Source: Candidatus Thermodiscus eudorianus | GTDB taxonomy: Archaea; Thermoproteota; Thermoprotei_A; Sulfolobales; Acidilobaceae | Length of the DNA stretch: 64,000 nt | Direction of reading: 5' to 3' | NCBI GenBank assembly: GCA_015521085.1 | Contig: WAOW01000004.1 | Location: 62,001-126,000, forward strand | Part shown: positions 41,717-49,094 of the stretch, piece after piece | How positions within the stretch are numbered: position 1 is the first letter of the stretch | How the letters are laid out: each line of letters begins with the position of its first letter | The notes under the pieces: generated by a model | Seen by the model: only the letters and a program-made list of their open reading frames with translations | Database searches by the model: none | Told to the model about the DNA's origin: nothing | Translations under genes and position numbers: made by a program

Positions 41717-42170
41717 CGGAGTGGCCCGGCTTAGACCCGAGACACCCCCTAACACACTCAACCAACCCGTCACTACAAACTCTACCCCGGCAAACCACGC
41801 CCCTGGCACCCAACTCGACCCAACAAGCTATATCCTCCAAGACAATACGGCTACCATCCCACGCACCCCTACCCACGACCTCGCCGCAACACCGCAGGGT
41901 AACCACGGGAACCCTATGCCTCAGGTCGCTCAAGACATCGCGTTCAACCACGTGCTCGATGGTAACGGTTGGCTCCTCCGGGAACCCACAGGCCCTGCAG
42001 GAGAGTCCCTTGCACAACACGATCCAGTACCCGATACTACCCTTAGCGAATCTTATCCTCCTAAGCATCCGGTTTGGATAGCGCGACTTCAAGGGTAGTG
42101 TCAGCTTCACCACATCCCCGACGCCAAGCTCCTCTAAGCCCTTCAATGGGTCAAGGGACACGCCCTTCAC
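41700..42170 (-). CDS. Cysteine-rich hypothetical protein, third gene of the peptidase operon
   Basis: A 156-residue protein I do not recognise. It contains eight to nine cysteines, including [25 protein letters not shown] and CVRGC, suggesting metal binding or disulfides. The GTG at 42170 overlaps the prepilin-peptidase-like stop as GTGA; a longer ATG-started frame (42233) is less likely. Its 3' end overlaps the convergent radA by 17 bases. It may be a small factor serving the membrane peptidase encoded just upstream. Confidence 0.55.
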   Translation of the reverse strand: MKGVSLDPLKGLEELGVGDVVKLTLPLKSRYPNRMLRRIRFAKGSIGYWIVLCKGLSCRACGFPEEPTVTIEHVVERDVLSDLRHRVPVVTLRCCGEVVGRGAWDGSRIVLEDIACWVELGARGVVCRGRVCSDGLVECVRGCLGSKPGHSAIRRP

Positions 42171-42805
42171 CCACCAAGCAAACTGGCTACCGGCCCGTCT
42201 CCAAACAAGAGGGCAGCCGATAGACCCAGCCATAGGAGCGTTACTAGTGGGAGTAGTGGCGTAGCCTCGATTTCCTTATCCCAAGCATTGAGACGCGCGA
42301 TTATCTCGTGGGGGTCCCCCTCTATGCGGGAACCCGATGGAATCCACCAGTGAAGGTGTTCCACGAGGTACGACCCCTTAACCCTCACCCGGCCCCTGGC
42401 AAGGCATCTCACGCCACACGCCCGGTATAGCTGGATTGCTAGGTAGGCGACGACGAATGGAATAGAATAGGTAATAGATAGGAGGACTGATGGGAAGATA
42501 CTGTTGGGGACGGCCGGTAGTGCTATGGCGAGGAAGGAGACAGCCGCTAGATCAGCCCCGCCTATCAGGTCGATCTTGTACATCAACCCCACGAACAATA
42601 CCATAAGCCCGTTCATTGCATAGAGGTAGAGGTAGCTCCACGGGCCCTGGGGCTTATTCATTATCGAGGCGAGCCCCAGCACGCCTAGGATCGGAGCCGG
42701 TATGAGCCATAGCTCTGGGTCCACCTCCCTGTAGATGTAATCCATTATCCCGGCTATCGTGAAGACGGCTAGTGTGAGGGCAGAATTCACGACTTCTATG
42801 TTCAA
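42167..42805 (-). CDS. Prepilin-peptidase-like membrane protease (A24 family)
   Basis: A 212-residue polytopic protein with the two aspartates of A24 aspartic proteases: Asp in GIMDYIYREVDPELW near residue 22 and Asp in the IDLIGGADLAA motif (the GxGD equivalent) near residue 85. Helices at the N-terminus and in YLYLYAMNGLMVLFVGLMY and PLLPLVTLLWLGLSAALLF fit the fold. It would process class III signal peptides of archaeal pilins or archaellins. No pilin or archaellum gene is in this window. The TTG at 42805 overlaps the preceding stop as TTGA. Confidence 0.8.
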   Translation of the reverse strand: MNIEVVNSALTLAVFTIAGIMDYIYREVDPELWLIPAPILGVLGLASIMNKPQGPWSYLYLYAMNGLMVLFVGLMYKIDLIGGADLAAVSFLAIALPAVPNSIFPSVLLSITYSIPFVVAYLAIQLYRACGVRCLARGRVRVKGSYLVEHLHWWIPSGSRIEGDPHEIIARLNAWDKEIEATPLLPLVTLLWLGLSAALLFGDGPVASLLGG

Positions 42806-43131
42806 TGGCTCCCCTCCCTGATCATGGATTCGACACTCTTTACTAGATCGAGCGGGTGCCTGCCGGGTTTATCCCTCCTATCGTCGACCATCACTATAGT
42901 GACCACACGGTTCACTCCCAGGCCAGTGAGCCTATCGTGTATCTTACCCAGTATCTCGCCCACCCTGGTGAGGTCGTCCAGGGATATGACCGTCGTGTCG
43001 GGGGTGACTATGGGGTCGAATCCCTCCTCCACCAATACCTTGACCGCCTCGGCCACGTACTTGGACACGCTCCTCTCGCCTGTTATGGGGACCACTTTAA
43101 AAGACACTATCGGCACCGCCACGCACCCCAT
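42802..43131 (-). CDS. Thiamine-binding protein family (MTH1187/YkoF-like)
   Basis: A 109-residue MTH1187-type protein. The family forms ferredoxin-like alpha/beta dimers that bind thiamine or its precursors. Blocks are VSFKVVPITGERSVSKYVAEAVKVL, YVAEAVKVLVEEGFDPIVTPDTTVI and VNRVVTIVMVDDRRDKPG. It starts the small operon with the prepilin-peptidase-like gene, whose start overlaps its stop by 4 bases. The functional link between the two is unclear. Confidence 0.8.
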   Translation of the reverse strand: MGCVAVPIVSFKVVPITGERSVSKYVAEAVKVLVEEGFDPIVTPDTTVISLDDLTRVGEILGKIHDRLTGLGVNRVVTIVMVDDRRDKPGRHPLDLVKSVESMIREGSH

Positions 43132-43237
43132 ATACTAGTTGAGTGGTTGGTCGAATATTACTTTCGTACGATCACCCTGCTTAACAATTAGAGCATGCGT
43201 TATAGTATTGCCAGCGTATATTATTGGTTGTCGAGTT

Positions 43238-43250
43238 AACAAATATATCC
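43238..43250 (+). promoter_or_regulatory. TATA-like promoter of the YhhQ-type gene
   Basis: AACAAATATATCC lies about 45 bases before the ATG at 43291, with purine-rich DNA upstream. The ribosome binding site GGGTGGA follows. Confidence 0.45.
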
Positions 43251-43290
43251 CGTCTAGGGCCAGGATATAGCGCTAGGGTGGATCGAGACG

Positions 43291-44046
43291 ATGAACGAGA
43301 TACGGCTAGACAGGGCCTCAACCCTCTACGCGGTACTAGTCGCACTGTTCACCGGAAGCCTGGTCTCATCCAACTACCTGGCGTCGAAACTGTTCTCAGC
43401 AAACATACTAGGATACACCGTAGCGGCCCCAGCAGCTGTACTAGCCTACGCCATGACCTTCCTATTCACCGATATAATCAGCGAGGTCTATGGTAGAAAG
43501 GCAGCGGGCACCGCCGTCCTAATAGGATTCGCGACCCAGATAATAGTACTCCTCTACAACTACTTCGCCATAGAACTCCCCTACGCCCCCTTCAGCCCCG
43601 TCGGCAAGGAGGCCTACGAGGCCGTAGTAGGCAGTAGCGCTACCATAATCATAGCCAGCCTAACGGCATACCTCATAAGCCAGACCCACGACGTGTGGGC
43701 CTTCCACTTCTGGAAGGCCAAGACAAGGGGGAGGATGCTCTGGCTCAGGAACAACGCCTCGACGATGGTAAGCCAGCTAATAGACACGGCGATATTCATC
43801 ACGCTAGCCTTCAACATACTACCGAGGCTAATGGGTGGAAACCCGCTCCCCTGGAGCGCGGTGGAGAGTATAATAGTGGGCCAGTATATAGTGAAGTGGC
43901 TTATAGCGCTGGGCGACACCCCGCTAGTGTACCTGGGCACATACCTCGCCCTCAATTATATAGGCGTGGAAATACCGGGGAGGCTTGGAGTCGTAGGAGA
44001 CAGGGGCTATCCTGGTAGAAGCCTATTCCACGACCAGGGCTCCTAG
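43291..44046 (+). CDS. YhhQ/VUT family queuosine-precursor transporter
   Basis: A 251-residue protein with about six membrane helices, of the YhhQ (VUT) family that imports 7-cyano-7-deazaguanine. Family blocks are SNYLASKLFSANI, FTDIISEVYGRKAAGTAVLIGFATQI, RGRMLWLRNNASTMVSQLIDTAIFI and QYIVKWLIALGDTPLVYLG. Archaea use this base for archaeosine in tRNA, so a salvage role is plausible. The start ATG has GGTGGATCG upstream. Its end overlaps a convergent gene by 24 bases. Confidence 0.88.
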   Translation: MNEIRLDRASTLYAVLVALFTGSLVSSNYLASKLFSANILGYTVAAPAAVLAYAMTFLFTDIISEVYGRKAAGTAVLIGFATQIIVLLYNYFAIELPYAPFSPVGKEAYEAVVGSSATIIIASLTAYLISQTHDVWAFHFWKAKTRGRMLWLRNNASTMVSQLIDTAIFITLAFNILPRLMGGNPLPWSAVESIIVGQYIVKWLIALGDTPLVYLGTYLALNYIGVEIPGRLGVVGDRGYPGRSLFHDQGS

Positions 44047-44256
44047 CCGGGCCGCAGTCCTAGCGATCCTCTCAGCGAGCCCCCTGCTCCTAGTCTTTAC
44101 AAGGGCAAGCTCATTCAAGTAGACTATCTTCAAGCCCTCTACCCTGCTCCTGTCCAGGACGGCGTCGAGCTTTTCAATGTCGATGGGTATGACGTAGTAT
44201 CCATGGGGGTCCCTCCTAGAAAGTATATCCCTCAACACGCTTCCCAGGGACTCCAT
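44023..44256 (-). CDS. Small hypothetical protein
   Basis: A 77-residue protein (MESLGSVLRDILSRRDPHGYYVIP, then a basic helical tail ending RLGALVVE) that I do not recognise. It has one potential alpha/beta fold and no membrane helix. The ATG at 44256 has GGGGGTG 8 bases upstream; a TTG at 44298 is in frame. It overlaps the convergent transporter gene by 24 bases. A TTTAAATA box lies near 44337. Confidence 0.55.
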   Translation of the reverse strand: MESLGSVLRDILSRRDPHGYYVIPIDIEKLDAVLDRSRVEGLKIVYLNELALVKTRSRGLAERIARTAARLGALVVE

Positions 44257-44421
44257 GGGCCATACACCCCCATTCCAGGACAGGGACGAGTTTCCCAAGG
44301 CTGCCCAGCATTATCAGTGGTATCGTCGAGCCCATATTTAAATCTTAATACAATGAAACTATTTAAAGGCAAAGAAGGGATGCCGCGTTCACTGCCCACT
44401 CCCGGAGGGTCCCCCCAAGCG

Positions 44422-44889
44422 TCAACCACTGTTAACCGGTCGAAGATGGCCCGCAGCCAGAAACGCGGCTCCGGCTTCGAGTATAAGGCCTCCCACGAGG
44501 GTATAGGGATCCAGCTTCAAAAACACCAGGACAGAGCCCGTTACCGCGAAGACCACGGCCAACAAGGCTACCCTGCCACCCCGCAGGAGGGCTACCGAGG
44601 AGACCAACACTATAACCAAGACCATGTCAACCACAGCGTCGGCCACCACAGGTAGATCGTATACGAGGGAAGCGGCCTTGACAGCCGAAACGGCTAGCAA
44701 TAGAAGGCCGGCCACACGAGCCCTCCCGGAATACCTTGTAGAATAGACGAGGCCCGCCGCGATAGATGCCGCCAGCAAGAGTAGATTATAGGCTATGAGC
44801 GCCCCGAGGCTCTGCAGGGATAACCCGATTATCGCCTCGAACACCGCAATGGCCAAGAGGAAGTAAGTGTAGAAGAGGATCCTCGTCAA
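44422..44889 (-). CDS. Hypothetical membrane protein
   Basis: A 155-residue protein with about five hydrophobic helices (ILFYTYFLLAIAVFEAIIGL, IAYNLLLLAASIAAGLVY, AGLLLLAVSAVKAASLVYDL and others), no charged catalytic motif and no known family. It begins 4 bases inside the end of the M42 aminopeptidase gene (ATGA-type overlap), so it is translationally coupled to it. Function unknown. Confidence 0.65.
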   Translation of the reverse strand: MTRILFYTYFLLAIAVFEAIIGLSLQSLGALIAYNLLLLAASIAAGLVYSTRYSGRARVAGLLLLAVSAVKAASLVYDLPVVADAVVDMVLVIVLVSSVALLRGGRVALLAVVFAVTGSVLVFLKLDPYTLVGGLILEAGAAFLAAGHLRPVNSG

Positions 44890-45944
44890 GGCTCTAGACC
44901 CTCTTCGACGATTGCAGCCAGGCTTCTAACCCAGTTGGCATAGTCGGATAAGCTCATCTTCTCGACAAGGCTATGCGTATACTTTAGAGGCGATGAAATA
45001 GCGATCGAGGGGACGCCAGCCACGTGGAACGCCGCCGCGTCGGTGCCTCCTCCAGCCGAGGAGACCTGTACGGGTATACCTTTATCACTTATCGTAGCGT
45101 GGATCCTCTTCACAAGCCTGGCAGGGGACACATAGGCGTTATCTATGGCCCTCAGGACCGGCCCTCCTCCGAGCTTCAATCCACCCGTAACCGAGGGATG
45201 GCAACAGGTGACGGTGTCAACGGCTATGAAGAGGTCTGGCTCAAGCCTCCTGTTGAGGGCTCTGGCGCCCATGAGGCCGACCTCCTCCTGCACAGTCCAG
45301 GCCAGGATCACCTCGGCCTTTGGATTTACAACGCCGCTGCCAATGAGCCTGGCCAGCTCCACTAGCGCCGCGCATCCAGCCCTATCGTCGAGGGCCCTGG
45401 AGGCCACGTATCTACCACCGGCTAGATACGAGATATGCTTCTTGAAGGTCACCTGGTCCAGTACATTGACCCCCAGTTCCCTGGCTTCATCGCCCGACTC
45501 GGCTCCCACATCGATCCTCAACTCATACCACGGCTTCACCTGGCTCTCCTGCCGGGTGGTTCGGGAAGCGAAGCGTAGATGCGGAGGCTCTGCTCCTATG
45601 ACGCCTGGTATAGCGCCCTTCTCTCCATGCACCAGGACGTGCCTAGCCGGTAGTATCGCGTCGTCTATGCCCCCTAGCTTCCTGAAGGATAGGAGCCCGT
45701 TATCCTCTATGCCGGTAACCACTAATCCTATCTCATCCATGTGGGCTGCTATGACTATCCTCGGGCCGCGCCCTCCGAGGTGTAGGAGTAGGTTGCCTAT
45801 CTTGTCCTCCTCGACCTTCCCGTACTTCGAGGCAATCTCCCTTAGGTAGTCCCGGACCCTGTCCTCGTAGCCTGGAGCGCCGGGTAGGAGGATTAGGTCT
45901 TCCAGGAGAGTCCTGTCTGGCGCCAGGGTCTCCAGGTAGGGCAT
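44886..45944 (-). CDS. M42 family metalloaminopeptidase
   Basis: A 352-residue dinuclear zinc aminopeptidase of the TET/glutamyl aminopeptidase group. Ligands are visible: His in VIAAHMDEIGLVV, Asp in SRALDDRAGCAALVEL, Glu pair in WTVQEEVGLMGARAL, Asp in FIAVDTVTC and His in KYTHSLVE. Such enzymes form dodecameric particles that digest peptides from the proteasome. The ATG at 45944 has GGTGG upstream; GTG 45956 is in frame. Followed by a coupled membrane protein gene. Confidence 0.93.
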   Translation of the reverse strand: MPYLETLAPDRTLLEDLILLPGAPGYEDRVRDYLREIASKYGKVEEDKIGNLLLHLGGRGPRIVIAAHMDEIGLVVTGIEDNGLLSFRKLGGIDDAILPARHVLVHGEKGAIPGVIGAEPPHLRFASRTTRQESQVKPWYELRIDVGAESGDEARELGVNVLDQVTFKKHISYLAGGRYVASRALDDRAGCAALVELARLIGSGVVNPKAEVILAWTVQEEVGLMGARALNRRLEPDLFIAVDTVTCCHPSVTGGLKLGGGPVLRAIDNAYVSPARLVKRIHATISDKGIPVQVSSAGGGTDAAAFHVAGVPSIAISSPLKYTHSLVEKMSLSDYANWVRSLAAIVEEGLEP

Positions 45945-46012
45945 CCTGTGATCCACCGGTTAGTATCCAACGTTGCACTCTTCCGGCATAAATTTAGGGG
46001 GTTGTGTAGGGT

Positions 46013-46555
46013 CTAGCCCAGTTCGACTGTGGCCTTGCCCACTACTCTCCCGTCTAGCCTCACCACCAATAATACCTGGTCTGGGACTTGTTCTCCCAGG
46101 TTCACTGTTAGGGTCTCCTCATGGAGGACCTGTACGCATACGGTCCCTGGCGGCGGGGAGTTTATGTCCAGTATAAGCGTCTCCTCCTTCTCCTGGTATG
46201 TCAGGTTGGCCTTGTAGCAGGGGTTCGGCAACTCTATTTGCAATGTCAGGTTTCCATCGTCGTGGTATATTGTTATGCTGAACTTGTACACGGTGAGGGT
46301 GACGGCGTTACCGGTGGAGTTCCCACTGGATGCTCCCATATTGCCTCCTGTCTCCGTTGTGCTAGTAGTCCTCTCTACTGTCGTACTTGTAGTGGTTTCC
46401 TTGGGGGTATTAGCGGCTCCCGTGGTTGTAGAGGGGGTGGTTGTGGCTCTAGTATTTGCTGGAACGGCCTCGTTGGCGTACATTACAGCGGCGACTGCTA
46501 TCACCAGCAGTATTATTGCTATTGATGCAGCCACGTTCTTGTCCACTGGCCTCAC
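46013..46555 (-). CDS. Membrane-anchored protein with Thr/Ser-rich stalk
   Basis: A 180-residue protein. An N-terminal anchor (IAIILLVIAVAAVMYANEA, about 10-28) leads to a stalk of Thr, Ser and Ala (30-85) with likely O-glycosylation, then a beta-rich domain (VTLTVYKFSITIYHDDGNLTLQIEL; ILDINSPPPGTVCVQVLHEETLTVNLGEQVPDQV) with two cysteines, CYK and VCV, that may pair. It resembles archaeal surface proteins; no enzyme motif. The start is GTG at 46555. Confidence 0.7.
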   Translation of the reverse strand: MRPVDKNVAASIAIILLVIAVAAVMYANEAVPANTRATTTPSTTTGAANTPKETTTSTTVERTTSTTETGGNMGASSGNSTGNAVTLTVYKFSITIYHDDGNLTLQIELPNPCYKANLTYQEKEETLILDINSPPPGTVCVQVLHEETLTVNLGEQVPDQVLLVVRLDGRVVGKATVELG

Positions 46556-46640
46556 CCATGGCGTGATATCATTCTAGCTATGGGGCGTTCCCCGCGGTAA
46601 TTACGTTATCTAGCCTTGAAACCGCTGGTGATGGCCGGTT

Positions 46641-46670
46641 ACACTCTCGTGTGACACGGTCCCACCGTGT
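46641..46670. repeat. Tandem short palindromes between divergent genes
   Basis: ACACTCTCGTGT (46641-46652) is followed at once by ACACGGT-CCC-ACCGTGT (46654-46670), a perfect 7-base hairpin. The pair sits between divergent genes and may be an operator or a structured leader. Confidence 0.4.
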
Positions 46671-46706
46671 AGCAACCCACTTAAGTAACTCCGTGAAAGT
46701 CGTAGT

Positions 46707-46719
46707 CTAGTATATAACC
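46707..46719 (+). promoter_or_regulatory. TATA-like promoter of the small gene at 46.75 kb
   Basis: CTAGTATATAACC lies about 40 bases before the ATG at 46752. A GGGTGATCGGT motif precedes the start codon. Confidence 0.4.
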
Positions 46720-46751
46720 ACGGGTTGCAATAGACGAGTGGGGTGATCGGT

Positions 46752-46967
46752 ATGAAGAAGGCACTAACTAGGCTAGCGAGGATAGCCAGGAGAAACCCGC
46801 CCGAGGTGTATGGACCCACCCCCATACTAGAGGAGTTATCGGCCATGGGGGTAGTAGACGCTATGGCGCAAGGAGGCCAGCCAGCTGGGATAGAACTCTC
46901 AGAAGCGGTTAAAGCCAGGACATACGCCCGCTACGGCCACCTGGCATATATAAACACGTTCAGGTGA
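46752..46967 (+). CDS. Small hypothetical protein
   Basis: A 71-residue basic protein (MKKALTRLARIARRNPPEVYGPTP...LAYINTFR). It has a basic N-terminal helix and a hydrophilic remainder, with no recognised family. Promoter-like and ribosome-binding sequences support expression. The last 8 bases overlap the convergent kinase-like gene. Confidence 0.5.
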   Translation: MKKALTRLARIARRNPPEVYGPTPILEELSAMGVVDAMAQGGQPAGIELSEAVKARTYARYGHLAYINTFR

Positions 46968-48327
46968 GCTCTATCCCGACCCCGCTGAAGACCTCCCTAG
47001 CCCTCCTATACTGGACCGGCAGGATCCTGAGCCAGTTCCAGAGCCTCTTATCCCCTAGCTCCCTTACCACCTCGTCTCTAAGGGCACCGATCCCGTCCAA
47101 GTACCCCCTCAGACCCTCAACGATGAGATCCCCCCTCTTCCCGAGAAGCACCGAGTAGTAGACATAGACTATCAGATCCCAGGCCCCCCTCCTGGCCGTG
47201 AACCCCCTAGCCTGCTCGGCGTCCACAAGCCCCACAGTGTCCCCATCTATGACGAAGTTGCCCGGGTTGGGATCGCCCAGGACGTATCCATGGCCGTGTA
47301 TAGTGGCTAATGCCTCCCCCGACATCCTCCAGTAGAGGGGCTTATCACTGTCGAGTACGGGCTCGCCCTCGGCGAACTCCCTAACCATTACCGCCTTGGT
47401 CGGGTCTCCGCACACGCCTAGTATCCTGGGCGTTGGTATAACGCTTCTGAGCACCCTTAGGTGTCTATACTCGTTGGCGAGCCTGGACTTCGGGGTTATC
47501 AAGTAGTTTAGAGCTGGCGAGCTTGCAATCGACGCGGGGAGCCATTTGACAATCATCCTAAGATACTCTTTCACCGCCACCCTATCGCCCTTCTCGCCCC
47601 TGCATATGACTGTCGAGGAGGTCCACTGGGACCTCTTACATGACTCCACGACGCCGAGGTAGTATCGCGCTAGCTCCCTGGGCCCCGGGCACTCGTAGTG
47701 GAACCGGCCCTCTGGAAGCCTCACGTGCCTCGAAGGATCCGGGGCCTCCGGAGTCGAGATACAGTAGTTGAGCGTCATCCTACCGATCCTACCCATGTAC
47801 CTGGCCACGTTGCCAGCCATGCCGAGCGTCTTGAGCTGTAGCTTCCTAATGTTGGATACAATGTATTCCCTATACCTCCTAGGCTTGACCTTGACTAGGC
47901 CTCCTTCAACGACTCCCGCAACACTGGCATGCTCCAGGTATGCACTAACAGTCTCATCGCTATTGATTGCGTCGCCTATCAGGCACCCCAAGGTGCTCCA
48001 AAGCATGTAGGCTCTACTGGCCGGGAAGAATGATGCCTCGACGCGGGCCTCGGCGGTTAAGGGGCCTAGGCGCGAGACCAGGTCAGCCGCCTGCTCCGCT
48101 ACAACCCTCTTCCTATAGGTGTTGATTACCTCCTCCAAGCTATCGCTGTATGCTTTAAGCGGTGGGAGCAGGAGCCCGGCTATCCTCTCGCCGGCCAGGC
48201 TGAACTTGGCGTCGAGCTCAAGGTAGAGTCTAGGCGTGGATAGGGTTCTCGTCTCTTCGTTCCACTGGGGTATGACTGCCTTGTCGTCGACGATTATCCT
48301 GTATCCCGGCCCCTGTATCTCCTCCAA
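46960..48327 (-). CDS. Kinase-like protein with long N-terminal region
   Basis: A 455-residue protein whose C-terminal third resembles a protein kinase or aminoglycoside phosphotransferase fold: YRHLRVLRSVIPTPRILG, then AVMVREFAEGEP as the hinge, HGHGYVLGDPNPGNFVIDGDTVGLVDAEQAR as the catalytic and metal loops (GDxxxxN, then the D of the metal motif), and ARRGAWDLIVYVYYSVLLG. The first 250 residues are not recognised. It may act like archaeal Bud32/RIO-type kinases or phosphorylate a small molecule. Its TTG start at 48327 lies inside the end of the DUF504 gene. Confidence 0.7.
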   Translation of the reverse strand: MEEIQGPGYRIIVDDKAVIPQWNEETRTLSTPRLYLELDAKFSLAGERIAGLLLPPLKAYSDSLEEVINTYRKRVVAEQAADLVSRLGPLTAEARVEASFFPASRAYMLWSTLGCLIGDAINSDETVSAYLEHASVAGVVEGGLVKVKPRRYREYIVSNIRKLQLKTLGMAGNVARYMGRIGRMTLNYCISTPEAPDPSRHVRLPEGRFHYECPGPRELARYYLGVVESCKRSQWTSSTVICRGEKGDRVAVKEYLRMIVKWLPASIASSPALNYLITPKSRLANEYRHLRVLRSVIPTPRILGVCGDPTKAVMVREFAEGEPVLDSDKPLYWRMSGEALATIHGHGYVLGDPNPGNFVIDGDTVGLVDAEQARGFTARRGAWDLIVYVYYSVLLGKRGDLIVEGLRGYLDGIGALRDEVVRELGDKRLWNWLRILPVQYRRAREVFSGVGIELT

Positions 48328-48566
48328 ACGACTACACCCTCGGAGTCGCGTATCTCCACTATCCTATGCAGGGGGATCACGGTCTCCTCGTCGTCGAGGT
48401 AGACAGCCCATTCCGTCACTCTCTCCACCCGGTTTAGGGGGAGGCTTTTGAGCCGTGCACCCGTCTCGGGTGTACGGTCTATGTACATGATGGTGTAGTT
48501 ATCACCTCCCTCGCTGTATAGTAGCTTGTTGATCTCTTGTTTTATTCTACTCCTCCTTCTACCCAA
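48294..48566 (-). CDS. DUF504/UPF0248 family protein
   Basis: A 90-residue protein of the DUF504 (MJ1316) family: INKLLYSEGGDNYTIMYIDRTPETG, LPLNRVERVTEWAVYLDDEETVIPLHRIVEIRDSEGVVVWRR. The family occurs alone or fused to RNA-related enzymes and probably binds RNA. The TTG at 48566 matches the usual start of the family; a longer frame reads into the divergent HIT gene. The end overlaps the kinase-like gene by 34 bases, suggesting coupled expression. Confidence 0.75.
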   Translation of the reverse strand: MGRRRSRIKQEINKLLYSEGGDNYTIMYIDRTPETGARLKSLPLNRVERVTEWAVYLDDEETVIPLHRIVEIRDSEGVVVWRRYRGRDTG

Positions 48567-48603
48567 CGCTCTACATCGGGGTAGGTGTTGACGCCTGGAC
48601 CCT

Positions 48604-48616
48604 AAATTATATACTA
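48604..48616. promoter_or_regulatory. Shared TATA-like box for divergent DUF504 and HIT genes
   Basis: AAATTATATACTA is centred 44 bases from both divergent start codons (48566 minus, 48654 plus). It reads as a TATA-like box on either strand. No other AT-rich element lies in this gap. Confidence 0.4.
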
Positions 48617-48653
48617 GCCCGTGTAACTGGCCCAGCGTTACGGTGGGGTTGGC

Positions 48654-49094
48654 GTGGAGCACTGCGTGTTCTGCAGGATCGTCAGGGGCGAGATCCCAGC
48701 CTACACTGTATACAAGGACGACGACGTCACCGTTTTCCTCGACATCTACCCGGTCGACAAGGGCCACCTACTAGTAGTCTCCAACACCCACTATGAGTCC
48801 GCGGAGGAGGCCCCACCGGAGACGGCGGCCAAGGTATTCGCGGTGGCAACAGCCTTCGCCAGGATCTACAGGGTCAGGCTAGGGGCCCCAGGAGTAAACA
48901 TACTGACGAACTCGGGGCGCCACGCTGGCCAGGAGATCTTCCACTTCCACGTGCACGTCATCCCCCGGTGGAGGGGTGGGGGATGGAGGGCGCTCCTAGC
49001 TAGGCATAGGTTGACCGAGGACGAGGCTAGGGAGGTGCTTGGCCTCCTAGAGCAACACCTGGATATAGTCAAAGAGTATGCTAGCCGGGTTTAG
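48654..49094 (+). CDS. HIT family protein (Hint-like)
   Basis: A 146-residue histidine-triad protein: CVFCRIVRGEIPAYTVYKDDDVTVFLDIYPVDKGHLLVVS at the start, GVNILTNSGRHAGQEIFHFHVHVIPRW with the triad, and a helical end. It likely hydrolyses AMP-amidates or dinucleotides. This second HIT gene differs from the one at 14.4 kb, which has another N-terminus. The GTG at 48654 has GGTGGGG upstream. It overlaps the convergent ClC gene by 4 bases. Confidence 0.92.
   Translation: MEHCVFCRIVRGEIPAYTVYKDDDVTVFLDIYPVDKGHLLVVSNTHYESAEEAPPETAAKVFAVATAFARIYRVRLGAPGVNILTNSGRHAGQEIFHFHVHVIPRWRGGGWRALLARHRLTEDEAREVLGLLEQHLDIVKEYASRV

Noticed and set aside
48567-48767. Upstream extension of the DUF504 frame
   Set aside because: It runs antisense into the HIT gene. 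The family begins at about the TTG at 48566.
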